A stretch of DNA of 64,000 nt, from contig QCKH01000004.1 of the NCBI GenBank assembly GCA_003215475.1, positions 19,795 to 83,794 on the forward strand. Direction: 5' to 3'. Position numbers and translations under genes: made by a program. Positions 48,448 to 57,969 of this stretch are shown in pieces. The notes under the pieces were generated by a model. The model saw nothing but the letters and a program-made list of their open reading frames with translations, was not told where the DNA came from and searched no databases. Origin of the DNA: Prochlorococcus sp. AG-409-L21 (GTDB lineage Bacteria; Cyanobacteriota; Cyanobacteriia; PCC-6307; Cyanobiaceae). How positions within the stretch are numbered: the first letter of the stretch is position 1; every line of letters starts with the position of its first letter.

Positions 48448-48480
48448 CATAACTTTAGTATATTTAATAATAAAAATATT

Positions 48481-48777
48481 ATGGCAAAATTTGATGAACT
48501 AATTAATTCCGAAAAACCAACACTAGTAGACTTTTATGCAACCTGGTGTGGACCTTGTAAAATGATGTCACCATTATTAGAACAAGTTGCCACTGACTTA
48601 GGGAGTGACGCAAAAATTATAAAAGTAGATATTGATAAAAATAGAGAAGCTGCAAAACAATATGGTATTAGAAGTGTACCTACTCTTATTTTATTTAAAG
48701 AAGGTGAAATAGTGTGGAGACAAAGCGGACTACCCCCAAAAAATTTAATTACCGAATCGGTTAAAAAATTCATATAA
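48481..48777 (+). CDS. Thioredoxin
   Basis: DFYATWCGPCKMMSPLLEQVA…KVDIDKNREAAKQYGIRSVPTLILFKEGE. Confidence 0.93.
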   Translation: MAKFDELINSEKPTLVDFYATWCGPCKMMSPLLEQVATDLGSDAKIIKVDIDKNREAAKQYGIRSVPTLILFKEGEIVWRQSGLPPKNLITESVKKFI

Positions 48778-48844
48778 ACATTTACACTGTTAAAAAAAAT
48801 GACTAATATTATATTATAATAACAAAACAATATAATGAAATGTA

Positions 48845-49333
48845 ATGAAAATATTAACTAAAAATTATTCACTTAAAAACGGTAAGAGATCGTATTTAGT
48901 GTATTTATTAGACCATAACGATAATTCTTTAGAGTGTTATGATGTGTATGGTGAAGAAGATAGATTAAAAAAAGAAGAAGAATTAAGTGGTAAATATAAT
49001 ATTGGAGATGAAGACATTAGTTATATTTCATTAGAAAAATTTAAAGAGGGGGAAGACTCTGTAGATAAACCATTATTTTTAGTATTTTATTTAGATAGGG
49101 GAACTTTTGCTAATCCAGAACTCATTAAACAATATGGTGATAATGTTAGGTTATATTTGGAAGATCGAGGAGATAATGTAAGGTTATTCTTTATGCCCAC
49201 CGATAGTGAAGAAAAAATAGTATGTATTAATCCATTATATATAGAAGATGAGGACGAATTTACTAAAATAGATACTTTGGTTAAGGAGTTAGAAAACAAA
49301 TTTCAGGTAATGGAGGTTAGGGACGACTCTTAG
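48845..49333 (+). CDS. Hypothetical protein
   Basis: 162-aa ORF. Confidence 0.5.
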   Translation: MKILTKNYSLKNGKRSYLVYLLDHNDNSLECYDVYGEEDRLKKEEELSGKYNIGDEDISYISLEKFKEGEDSVDKPLFLVFYLDRGTFANPELIKQYGDNVRLYLEDRGDNVRLFFMPTDSEEKIVCINPLYIEDEDEFTKIDTLVKELENKFQVMEVRDDS

Positions 49334-49964
49334 TTCGGTACATTTTAAACTCATCCCACCCAGTTTTTTCTTGTATAGATTTATAAACTTGATTTTTATT
49401 CTTAGATATTTTACCTGTAAAGATAATATTTTTAAGTTTATTGGAGTTATAAAATTCATATAAAGTGTTATAAAGTCTTTCCGCATCCTTAACACATTTG
49501 CAAGTAATAATGTCAAAATCATTGTTTTGGTGGATTAATACTTTATTGTTAATATAATTAACTTGTTTGACTAAAATAGTTTTATTATTTTTTAATAATA
49601 TATTTTTGATTATCTCAATAGTTGTTAGTCTTTGTTTATAGTTAAATAAAGTAAATTTCTCTTCGTAGAAATAATCATCTTTATAAAGTATTGTCCATTT
49701 TTTATTTTTATCTTCAATTTCTGTCGTCCTCCCAAACTCATCACGATCAATAAATGGTGTATCATTTTTTTCACGCAATTTCATTAAAATGATTTCATAT
49801 TTAACTGGTTTAACTTTTTTATATGCAATATGTTCTACAGGACATAATACTTTGTTATTATCCTTTAATTTAAAGTATTTTTTAGTTATAAATGATAAAT
49901 CATTGTTTTTAAAAACTACTTTTTTCTTTTTATTATTACAAGATATAATAATTCTATACTGCAT
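49317..49964 (-). CDS. Hypothetical protein
   Basis: 215-aa ORF on minus strand, convergent with preceding gene. Confidence 0.55.
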   Translation of the reverse strand: MQYRIIISCNNKKKKVVFKNNDLSFITKKYFKLKDNNKVLCPVEHIAYKKVKPVKYEIILMKLREKNDTPFIDRDEFGRTTEIEDKNKKWTILYKDDYFYEEKFTLFNYKQRLTTIEIIKNILLKNNKTILVKQVNYINNKVLIHQNNDFDIITCKCVKDAERLYNTLYEFYNSNKLKNIIFTGKISKNKNQVYKSIQEKTGWDEFKMYRTKSRP

Positions 49965-50028
49965 TACTTTATTTTTATATAAAAAATACTTATTTTTTAT
50001 AATAAATAAATATTAACGTCAAATAAAG

Positions 50029-51057
50029 ATGAGTAAAGATTATTATAACGTATTAGGTGTAACCAAAAACTCTAGTGAAAAAGAGATAAAAAAGGCGTAT
50101 AGAAATTTATCTAAAAAATACCATCCAGACTTAAACCCTGATAATGCACAAGCAGAAGAAAAGTTTAAATCTGTGGCGGAAGCATATGATGTACTATCCA
50201 ATCCCGATAAAAAGAAAAATTACGATATGTTTGGACATGCAGAAGGTAGACGTGGAAACCCTTTCAGTAATGGTGGGTTTGATATGGGAGATATTTTTAA
50301 TTCTTTTTTCGGTGCAGATGATAACCCCTTCAATTCAGGTAGGAGGAAAAAAAGAGTGGTTAGAGGAACAGATATTAGAATTAATTTAAAGTTAACTTTA
50401 GAAGATGTATTTAATGGGATTCATAAAAAAATAAAATATAGGAGAAATGATTTTTGTGGGACCTGCGAAGGAACCGGAGGTAAATCCAGTATGTGTCAGA
50501 GTTGTGGGGGTACTGGACAAATTACTAGGATTAGTAATACTCCGTTTGGCAGAATCCAAAATACCGTACTATGTCCTACATGTATGGGTGAAGGTAAAAT
50601 AATTACTGATCCGTGTAAAAAATGTACAGGTAACGGGGTTAATTTAACCGAAGAAACTGTCGAATTCGATATACCCACAGGTGTGATGGAAGGAGAGAAT
50701 TTAATAATAAAAACTAAGGGTAATGCGATTAAAGGTGGGTTAAATGGGGATTTAATCATTAATATTATTGAAATACCTCATGATACATTTACAAGAAAAA
50801 ATCAAGATATATACCAAAGAATAAAATTAAAATATAAAGATTTAGTTTTAGGAACACCTTACGAATTAGATACCTTAGATGGTAAAATTAGAATAAATAT
50901 AAAAGAAGGTACTGAAATCGGACATATTTTAAGAGTACCTAAAAAAGGAATAACTAAAGATAAATATACTGGTGATATGATGGTTGAAGTATGGTTAGAT
51001 ATCCCTAAAAACATAGACGAAGAAAATAAAAAAATAATTCAGTCTTTAAATATTTGA
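50029..51057 (+). CDS. dnaJ: DnaJ-like chaperone
   Basis: J domain with HPD (KYHPDLNP), G/F region, four CxxCxGxG-type repeats. Confidence 0.93.
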   Translation: MSKDYYNVLGVTKNSSEKEIKKAYRNLSKKYHPDLNPDNAQAEEKFKSVAEAYDVLSNPDKKKNYDMFGHAEGRRGNPFSNGGFDMGDIFNSFFGADDNPFNSGRRKKRVVRGTDIRINLKLTLEDVFNGIHKKIKYRRNDFCGTCEGTGGKSSMCQSCGGTGQITRISNTPFGRIQNTVLCPTCMGEGKIITDPCKKCTGNGVNLTEETVEFDIPTGVMEGENLIIKTKGNAIKGGLNGDLIINIIEIPHDTFTRKNQDIYQRIKLKYKDLVLGTPYELDTLDGKIRINIKEGTEIGHILRVPKKGITKDKYTGDMMVEVWLDIPKNIDEENKKIIQSLNI

Positions 51058-51105
51058 TAATATAAAATAAAATTAGTAAAATAGTAAAAAATAAACAAAA
51101 TAGTT

Positions 51106-51561
51106 ATGGCAAAATTTCAAGAAGTATACGAAGAAACAAAAGAAGTATTCAATAAACATATTAACAATAGTGGTATTCCCGGATTTGTTAATATCAAAAT
51201 TTTATCCAATGAAGGATTAAAAGATTGTTTTGGTCAAGTTACTAAAGCACAAGACATCGTTAAATTTATGACAGATTACGATGTTATTATACAAATTAAT
51301 GAACCTATTTTTGATCAATTACAGGATACGCAAAAAGATTATGTAATTAAAGATTTATTAGCACAAATAGTTTATAATTTAGAGAGTGACAAATTAACTA
51401 TTAGTAAACCAGATATAACCACCTTTAGTGGTGTTTTACGACAATATAGTATAGATGATTATATTAGTATTTGTGAGAGTATAAAAACTTTACAAGAACA
51501 AAAAAAGATTCAAGAAGATGCGGCTAAACAATCTGCTAAAAAAAGTAAGGTAACCGCATAG
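51106..51561 (+). CDS. Hypothetical protein
   Basis: 151-aa ORF. Confidence 0.55.
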   Translation: MAKFQEVYEETKEVFNKHINNSGIPGFVNIKILSNEGLKDCFGQVTKAQDIVKFMTDYDVIIQINEPIFDQLQDTQKDYVIKDLLAQIVYNLESDKLTISKPDITTFSGVLRQYSIDDYISICESIKTLQEQKKIQEDAAKQSAKKSKVTA

Positions 51562-51592
51562 AATATGGATAACTCTAATATTTATATGATAT

Positions 51593-51666
51593 GGGGGATT
51601 AGCTCAGCTGGCTAGAGCGCCTGCCTTGCACGCAGGAGGTCATCGGTTCGACTCCGATATCCTCCA
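51593..51666 (+). tRNA. tRNA-Ala (anticodon TGC)
   Basis: GGGGGAT/ATCCTCC acceptor, CTTGCAC anticodon loop, CGGTTCGACTCCG T-arm. Confidence 0.92.
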
Positions 51667-51687
51667 CTAAAAGAAAGGAAAAGTAAA

Positions 51688-51978
51688 ATGGAAGAAAAAA
51701 AAGAACCAAAAAATTATTTACACTGGGTGTTTACCGATCATTATTTTAATAATGGCAGGGGGATATTCAAACTAATAGGGACAATATATGGGATAATTCA
51801 GATTATTTATGCAACACCACTGATTATGGAAGAATATTATGGTGGGTGGATTCCATTGTTTCCGGTAGTATTAGTACATTTAACAATGTGGGGATTTTTA
51901 ATCGGTATTACTTTACAACCTTATGGTATATATCGTAGATTAAAAAAATTAGATTGGTGGAATAAAACAAAAAAATAA
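51688..51978 (+). CDS. Small membrane protein
   Basis: 96 aa with two hydrophobic segments. Confidence 0.5.
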   Translation: MEEKKEPKNYLHWVFTDHYFNNGRGIFKLIGTIYGIIQIIYATPLIMEEYYGGWIPLFPVVLVHLTMWGFLIGITLQPYGIYRRLKKLDWWNKTKK

Positions 51979-51989
51979 AATTTAAATTA

Positions 51990-53048
51990 ATGTTAGTAAA
52001 ATTAGAATACATTTGGTTAGACGGTTATAAACCAGAATCTAATCTAAGAAGTAAGACAAAAGTGTGGGATTTTGATCCCAATAAAGACCCCAAATATAAT
52101 GTATTAAGAGAAAATGGGCCGTGTCCTGAAGAATTACCTATATGGTCATTTGATGGGTCTTCCACTCAACAAGCAGAAGGAAACTATTCAGATTGTTTAT
52201 TAAAACCAGTAAGGGTGGTTGCCGATCCTAAAAGAAAACAAGCATTTTTAGTTATGTGTGAAGTTTTAAATCCAGATGGTACTCCCCATATATCTAATAC
52301 CCGACATCTTATTAACGAAGATGTTAATGTATGGTTTGGTTTTGAACAAGAATATACATTAATTAAAAATGGTAAACCACTAGGTTTCCCTAAAGATGGG
52401 AATCCTGATCCACAAGGAATGTATTATTGTTCTGTAGGTACTAGAAATGTAAATGGTAGAGAAATTGCAGAAGAACATTTAGATACGTGTTTATCTGCGG
52501 GGTTAAAACTAACCGGAATCAATGCAGAAGTTTTATTAGGTCAATGGGAATACCAATTATTAGGTAAAGGAAATAAACGAGCAGCGGATGATTTATGGTT
52601 AAGTAGATATCTATTACACCGCATATGTGAAAAATACAGTGTACATGTAGAATTTCACCCTAAACCTGTATTAGGTGATTGGAATGGTAGTGGACTACAC
52701 ACCAATTTTTCTAATACTGAAATGAGAGATAATGGTGGAGAAGAATTATTTAGAGGTATATGTGAAAAGTTAAGAAGTAGACATGCAGAATTTATAGATA
52801 ACTATGGTTCATCTAATGAATTAAGACTAACAGGTGAATATGAAACTGCAGATATAAAAGATTTTAGTTATGGGATTTCAGATAGAGGATCCTCAATTAG
52901 GATACCGGTGGGTGTTGTAAATGATGATTGGAAGGGGTATTTGGAAGATAGGAGACCAGCATCTAATGCTGACCCCTATAAAATTACTAAGTTAATTAGT
53001 GAAACCATTTCTTCATTTAATAAAGTAGAAACCGTTTTAAATACATAA
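51990..53048 (+). CDS. glnII: Glutamine synthetase, type II (GlnII/eukaryotic-like)
   Basis: WSFDGSSTQQ, FGFEQEYTL, DWNGSGLHTNFS, SDRGSSIRIP, YLEDRRPASNADPYKIT motifs; full-length 352 aa. Confidence 0.92.
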   Translation: MLVKLEYIWLDGYKPESNLRSKTKVWDFDPNKDPKYNVLRENGPCPEELPIWSFDGSSTQQAEGNYSDCLLKPVRVVADPKRKQAFLVMCEVLNPDGTPHISNTRHLINEDVNVWFGFEQEYTLIKNGKPLGFPKDGNPDPQGMYYCSVGTRNVNGREIAEEHLDTCLSAGLKLTGINAEVLLGQWEYQLLGKGNKRAADDLWLSRYLLHRICEKYSVHVEFHPKPVLGDWNGSGLHTNFSNTEMRDNGGEELFRGICEKLRSRHAEFIDNYGSSNELRLTGEYETADIKDFSYGISDRGSSIRIPVGVVNDDWKGYLEDRRPASNADPYKITKLISETISSFNKVETVLNT

Positions 53049-53052
53049 ATAT

Positions 53053-53697
53053 ATGAATAATACAGAGAATTTCGAAGAGTACGTTTGTAATTTACATGGT
53101 TTAAGTAGACATATGAAAAGACCTAGACTCTATTGGACAGGGGAAGGTAAAAGTAATATTGATAAACTATGTAGTTTAAATAAATGTCCTAATAAATTTA
53201 AACCTATCCTAAGTGAATCAAAGTTTGTTAAGTGTGATGCTATAGATGATGAAGGTAACCTATATGAAATAAAAAAATATACTTTAAATCAATTAAAGAA
53301 ATATAGACTTTATTCCGAACCTATCATTAAAGTGTCACCTAGTAGAAGTAAGTGGGGTAAAGGACATCCGTATTATGATAATTTTGATGATTCAACAGAG
53401 TATAATACCTTTATTGAAAATTTAATGGAGACTGATTGGTGGAAAAGATACAATTCAATAATCTTAGATAGTATCACCCATTCTAATAGAGGTATATACT
53501 GTAAAGATGGTTTCATACCACATACTCAATTAGAATTTAAGTGGGTTATTAATAGAGGTGAATATGGGACTATTTTTGATGGTTATAATAGACTTTGTAT
53601 TGTTTTTAAAGTAAAAGAAGATAATAAAGATGATATTGGTTTTGTGAGACCTAATAGATCTATTTTAGAATATGTAAAAGAATTTTTTAAAGTTTAA
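53053..53697 (+). CDS. Hypothetical protein
   Basis: 214-aa ORF. Confidence 0.5.
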   Translation: MNNTENFEEYVCNLHGLSRHMKRPRLYWTGEGKSNIDKLCSLNKCPNKFKPILSESKFVKCDAIDDEGNLYEIKKYTLNQLKKYRLYSEPIIKVSPSRSKWGKGHPYYDNFDDSTEYNTFIENLMETDWWKRYNSIILDSITHSNRGIYCKDGFIPHTQLEFKWVINRGEYGTIFDGYNRLCIVFKVKEDNKDDIGFVRPNRSILEYVKEFFKV

Positions 53698-53707
53698 ATT
53701 ATATTAA

Positions 53708-53953
53708 ATGAAAAACAGTTATCAATCTTACCCTAACTTAAATGTTGATGGGGAAAATAGAACACTTGAGGAAATATATATTGCACCATTAGGACATTTA
53801 ATGGTTAGATTCTTTGATGAAACCAACAAAACTACACACACATATAATTTAGGTTTATGGGAAGATGTACTATTTCCTATAATGGAAAATAAAATGGATG
53901 TTTTTATAATAGATAATATTAAAAAAATTAGAAATACTGAAAAAATATTTTAA
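53708..53953 (+). CDS. Hypothetical protein
   Basis: 81-aa ORF. Confidence 0.5.
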   Translation: MKNSYQSYPNLNVDGENRTLEEIYIAPLGHLMVRFFDETNKTTHTYNLGLWEDVLFPIMENKMDVFIIDNIKKIRNTEKIF

Positions 53954-53955
53954 AG

Positions 53956-54315
53956 ATGGAAATTGAAATAAGAAAAGTAGAAACTTATATTTGTACTGAC
54001 GCATCCGCACCAGTTAAATTAAATGTGGAGGAATTTAAAAAATGTAACCCCCCTTTTAAAGGTAGTACTGAAGAAGAATTTATGGATTATTTATATGAAG
54101 AAGTAGATTGGTTAGAGGATTTTGTGGAAGAAAATAAAAAAATACTGTCTGAAGATAATATTGAATCATTAGATAGTTTAATATACCCGATGATGGATAT
54201 AATGTATGATAGTAGAAATAAGGGGGAAGATTCGTGGTATGAAATAGGTAAAACTAATCCTGAGTATCGGAGAAGTAATGAATTTGAGGTTACCGTAAGT
54301 GGTAATAATTATTAA
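53956..54315 (+). CDS. Hypothetical protein, paralog of 56657-57019
   Basis: Shared IxKxET…FxxCxPxFxG…FMDY…EDSW pattern. Confidence 0.55.
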   Translation: MEIEIRKVETYICTDASAPVKLNVEEFKKCNPPFKGSTEEEFMDYLYEEVDWLEDFVEENKKILSEDNIESLDSLIYPMMDIMYDSRNKGEDSWYEIGKTNPEYRRSNEFEVTVSGNNY

Positions 54316-54343
54316 TAACTAAAAAAAATAAAATTAAAAAATT

Positions 54344-55045
54344 ATGATAAATTTTGATTATTACAGTGAATTTAAAGATTATGCAACAAAACATTTAGGT
54401 GTGACTGGGTTGCAATTTCATTATTGGGAAAAATTACAAGATAGAATTTATTCTCATAATGCTGCACTAACGCCATATATTCTTGAAGAAAGAGAAATGA
54501 GAGTTACACAAATGGATATTTTTTCTAGATTAATGATGGACAGAATTCTATGGGTTGCTGGACCTGTTAACGATAATATGTCTACTGTCGTACAAGCACA
54601 ATTAATGTTTTTAGATAATGTACAAGTAAAGGACATTACAATGCATGTGGATAGCCCAGGTGGAAGTGTAAAATCAGGATTATCAATGGTAGATGTTATG
54701 AATTATGTTGCATCAGATATAATAACTATTAATACAGGGATGGCAGCGTCTATGGGGTCTATCTTACTGGGTGCAGGTACAAAAGGGAAAAGATTCTCAC
54801 TTAAAAATAGTAGAGTTATGTTACATCAAGTTTCGTCAGGTGCACAAGGTAACATACAAGATATTAGAATATCTTTAGCAGAAGCTGAAAAATATAATAC
54901 TTTATTATTTGAATTATTGGGTAAATATTGTAATAAAAAACCAAAAGAAGTATTAAAATTTGCTAGTAGAGATCAGTGGTTAGATTCTACTGAAGCATTA
55001 GAATATGGAATTATTGATGAAATAATTGAAAAATTGGAAAAATAA
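54344..55045 (+). CDS. clpP: ClpP-like serine protease
   Basis: MHVDSPGGSVKSGLSMVDVMNYV…TGMAASMGSILLGAG…VMLHQVSSGAQG. Confidence 0.9.
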   Translation: MINFDYYSEFKDYATKHLGVTGLQFHYWEKLQDRIYSHNAALTPYILEEREMRVTQMDIFSRLMMDRILWVAGPVNDNMSTVVQAQLMFLDNVQVKDITMHVDSPGGSVKSGLSMVDVMNYVASDIITINTGMAASMGSILLGAGTKGKRFSLKNSRVMLHQVSSGAQGNIQDIRISLAEAEKYNTLLFELLGKYCNKKPKEVLKFASRDQWLDSTEALEYGIIDEIIEKLEK

Positions 55046-55117
55046 TCCTATATTTAAAAATAATGTCATTAAAAACTTGACATTCTTACAAACTTTTATT
55101 AATTTTAAAATAAAAAA

Positions 55118-56026
55118 ATGATTAGTTATATTGGTGGTAAAGCCCGAATTGGTAAATGGATTATACCTTTTATCCCACGTGACATCGAAACATATGTGGA
55201 GACATTTGGTGGGATGTTTTGGGTATTCTTTAATATGGACTTAACCAAATACCCTAATTTAAAAACTGTAGTATATAATGATTTTAATGGGCTTAATGCT
55301 AATCTTTTTAAATGTAGTCTGGAATATGATAGGTTATGGAATGAATTATCTAAGTACCCGTGTCAACAATTAGGTGTAGAAAATACCCCTAAAGAGTATG
55401 AAGAGATGTTTAAGGAATACCAACAAGAAATTTTTCACACTGAGTTTGAAATTACTGAAGAAAATAAATTTGAGATTGCTGCTAAATATGTATATGTTTT
55501 AACACAGATATTTTCTGGTTCTAAACCAGAAACTTCTTCATATACTGATTATAAAGGTAAATATAGATGTAAAGTTTTAATTTTTATGGATAAATTAAAA
55601 AATCCTAAATATAGAGAACATTTTGATAAAATTACTTTTGTAGAAAATATGGATTTTCAAGAAGTTATTGAAAAATACGACTCAACTAAAACATATTTTT
55701 ATGTTGATCCTCCGTATTGGAAAACAGAAAATTATTATTCTAATCATGATTTTGATAGGGCTGATCACGAAAGATTGGCAGATTGTTTAAAAGATATGAA
55801 AGGGTTGTTTTCTTTAAGTTATTATGATTTTGAATTATTGAGAAAATGGTTTCCTAAACATGAATATGTTTGGGAGAAAAAGGAATTTGCTAAAGCAGCT
55901 GCAGCTAAAAGTGGTGTTAAACAAAATATGGGTGAAGAATTATTAATAATGAATTATGGTGACAATGTAATTGAAACCCCATGTGTTGGGATGCAATTGG
56001 ATATGTTTAGGCATGATTATCTATGA
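55118..56026 (+). CDS. D12-class (Dam-like) adenine DNA methyltransferase
   Basis: MISYIGGKARIGKWI (FxGxK-like), TYFYVDPPYW (DPPY). Confidence 0.85.
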   Translation: MISYIGGKARIGKWIIPFIPRDIETYVETFGGMFWVFFNMDLTKYPNLKTVVYNDFNGLNANLFKCSLEYDRLWNELSKYPCQQLGVENTPKEYEEMFKEYQQEIFHTEFEITEENKFEIAAKYVYVLTQIFSGSKPETSSYTDYKGKYRCKVLIFMDKLKNPKYREHFDKITFVENMDFQEVIEKYDSTKTYFYVDPPYWKTENYYSNHDFDRADHERLADCLKDMKGLFSLSYYDFELLRKWFPKHEYVWEKKEFAKAAAAKSGVKQNMGEELLIMNYGDNVIETPCVGMQLDMFRHDYL

Positions 56027-56574
56027 ATAAATTAATGTTATATATGTGTTTTTTAGGAACTTTATTTGGGTGTAAAAAGATTGATGAAAATGGTTTTAGG
56101 ATTTACACTATTAAAAAAGATAAACACAGATCGGGTTATAGATATTGTACTACCAAAGAAAACAAATTTAAATTAGAGGTAATCTTTGATGAGTCCGCAA
56201 TTTATCAAACTCAAGATACACTCAACCAATATGATGTAAATAAATTATGGGGGGTCAGTGATTGTGGTACTAACCATATGGAGAACTCTATAAGATTTGG
56301 GTGGAGATGGTTGAATGATAATTTAGAGATACACTGGTTCCAACACGAAAATGGTGATTTCTATTTCGCAAAGATTAAAGATGTTGAAATCAATGAAATT
56401 ATTAACTTAGAATTAGAAATAACTGATAGTGATTATATTATATCAGTAGACGGTGTTACCAAAACTATAAGTAGAAATTGTAATAAAAAACGTAAAAAAT
56501 ATAAGTTATACCCCTATTTTGGGGGTGATGAAACGGCACCACATGATGTAAAAATATTAATTAAAGAAATATGA
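56023..56574 (+). CDS. Putative lipoprotein
   Basis: MNKLMLYMCFLGTLFGCKK lipobox-like N-terminus; ATGA overlap with methyltransferase. Confidence 0.5.
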   Translation: MNKLMLYMCFLGTLFGCKKIDENGFRIYTIKKDKHRSGYRYCTTKENKFKLEVIFDESAIYQTQDTLNQYDVNKLWGVSDCGTNHMENSIRFGWRWLNDNLEIHWFQHENGDFYFAKIKDVEINEIINLELEITDSDYIISVDGVTKTISRNCNKKRKKYKLYPYFGGDETAPHDVKILIKEI

Positions 56575-56608
56575 TAAATGTCATACTTTTGTCACAATTT
56601 TAAAATAG

Positions 56609-56639
56609 TTGATATATCAATATAAATTAACTATATTTA
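56609..56639 (+). promoter_or_regulatory. Promoter-like TTG-N20-TATATTTA
   Basis: TTG 56609-56611, TATATTTA 56632-56639. Confidence 0.5.
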
Positions 56640-56656
56640 TTAACGTATGAGTAATT

Positions 56657-57019
56657 ATGAAAATAGGTATAAAAAAAATAGAAACATTTAATATAACTCA
56701 AACCACACAAGAGTTGATTTTTGAAATGGATGATTTTAGAAATTGTACTCCTGCATTTATAGGTAAAGACCACAAAGATTTTATGGATTATATCACTAAT
56801 GATATAGAAGAAATTAAAAGTTTTTTAATTGAAAATAATGATATATTATCAGATCAAACTAAAAAACGTTTATATTTGTTAGATGTTGACCCAATTTATG
56901 AGGTTATTGAAGATTCAAGAACACAATACGAAGATAGTTGGTTCACAATGAATAAAAATGTAGAAGTAGAAGAAAAAAATTTAGTAATAGGTGTTAAGAA
57001 CAAAAAAGTAAGCAAATAA
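56657..57019 (+). CDS. Hypothetical protein, paralog of 53956-54315
   Basis: See 53956-54315. Confidence 0.55.
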   Translation: MKIGIKKIETFNITQTTQELIFEMDDFRNCTPAFIGKDHKDFMDYITNDIEEIKSFLIENNDILSDQTKKRLYLLDVDPIYEVIEDSRTQYEDSWFTMNKNVEVEEKNLVIGVKNKKVSK

Positions 57020-57038
57020 ACACCAAAATTAATGTTTT

Positions 57039-57962
57039 ATGAAAAGACCAAAAAGAAAGACTGTTAATAGTGGACAATATCTCTTGTTTGAAGATCTCAT
57101 AGTAGATGTGGTAAAAATAGAAGAAGATATGAAAGAAGAACAACCTTCTTTATTACAAAAATACCCCACTAAATATACCCCTAATAGTAATGTAGGTTTA
57201 GACACTAATAAAATTTATTGTGGTGATACAGTAGAAACAATGAAAAAGATTAATGAAGAATCTATTGATTTAATACTTACTTCCCCACCTTATTTAGCGT
57301 CTATAAGACAAGATAACCATAAATATCCAGGTGCTAAAGATCAAATTAAAGACAACCAATCAGTAGATGATTATTTAGAGTGGATTGTAGAAAATTTTAA
57401 ACAGTATGAAAGAATATTAAAAAAAGATGGTGTAATAGTTTTTAATTTTAGTTATACTACATTTAACCCTTCTTTACCTTATTTTTTGATTAATGAAGTA
57501 TTTAAACATACGGATTTTAGGGTATATGATACTTTTGCGTGGAAAAAGAAATCAGCAATGCCAGTATCTGGACACCCTAATAGAGTTACTAGAATAGTAG
57601 AAATGGTGTACATCTTTGCAAAAACACCTTACTTTAAAGCCAATAAAACAGTTTCGTCAGTGTCAAGAACAGGACAAAAATATTATAATAATTATTATAA
57701 TTTTATTGAGGCACGGAATAACGATGGTAAAGTGGAGGGACATGAAGCAACATTCTCTACTGACTTTGCATCCTTCTTCATAGATTTATATTCCAAAGAA
57801 AACGAAGTTGTTTTAGACAACTTTTCAGGAACAGGTACAACCCCCTATGCATCTTCTAAAATGAACCGTCAATATATTGGTATTGATTTAGTTGAGAAAT
57901 TTTGTGATTATGCTAGAAAGAGAATATCTAAAATCTATAAAGAAGAAGGTATTTCACATTAA
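57039..57962 (+). CDS. N4-cytosine/N6-adenine DNA methyltransferase
   Basis: DLILTSPPYLASI catalytic motif and VVLDNFSGTGTTPYASSKMNRQYIGIDL SAM-binding motif. Confidence 0.9.
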   Translation: MKRPKRKTVNSGQYLLFEDLIVDVVKIEEDMKEEQPSLLQKYPTKYTPNSNVGLDTNKIYCGDTVETMKKINEESIDLILTSPPYLASIRQDNHKYPGAKDQIKDNQSVDDYLEWIVENFKQYERILKKDGVIVFNFSYTTFNPSLPYFLINEVFKHTDFRVYDTFAWKKKSAMPVSGHPNRVTRIVEMVYIFAKTPYFKANKTVSSVSRTGQKYYNNYYNFIEARNNDGKVEGHEATFSTDFASFFIDLYSKENEVVLDNFSGTGTTPYASSKMNRQYIGIDLVEKFCDYARKRISKIYKEEGISH

Positions 57963-57969
57963 ATAAATC

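Noticed and set aside
47954-48450. tmRNA, RNase P RNA, 6S RNA, or group I/II intron as explanation of the ncRNA region
   Set aside because: No CCA/tRNA-like acceptor or tag ORF, no recognisable RNase P core, no single long bulged hairpin as in 6S, no domain-V-like motif or interrupted ORF seen by eye; a covariance-model scan is still required
48534-48830. Minus-strand 98-aa ORF over thioredoxin
   Set aside because: Shadow of a well-supported thioredoxin CDS
49289-49522. Minus-strand 77-aa ORF
   Set aside because: Overlaps the larger, better supported 49317-49964 minus-strand CDS in another frame
50144-50389. 81-aa ORF inside dnaJ
   Set aside because: Alternative frame of a clear DnaJ CDS
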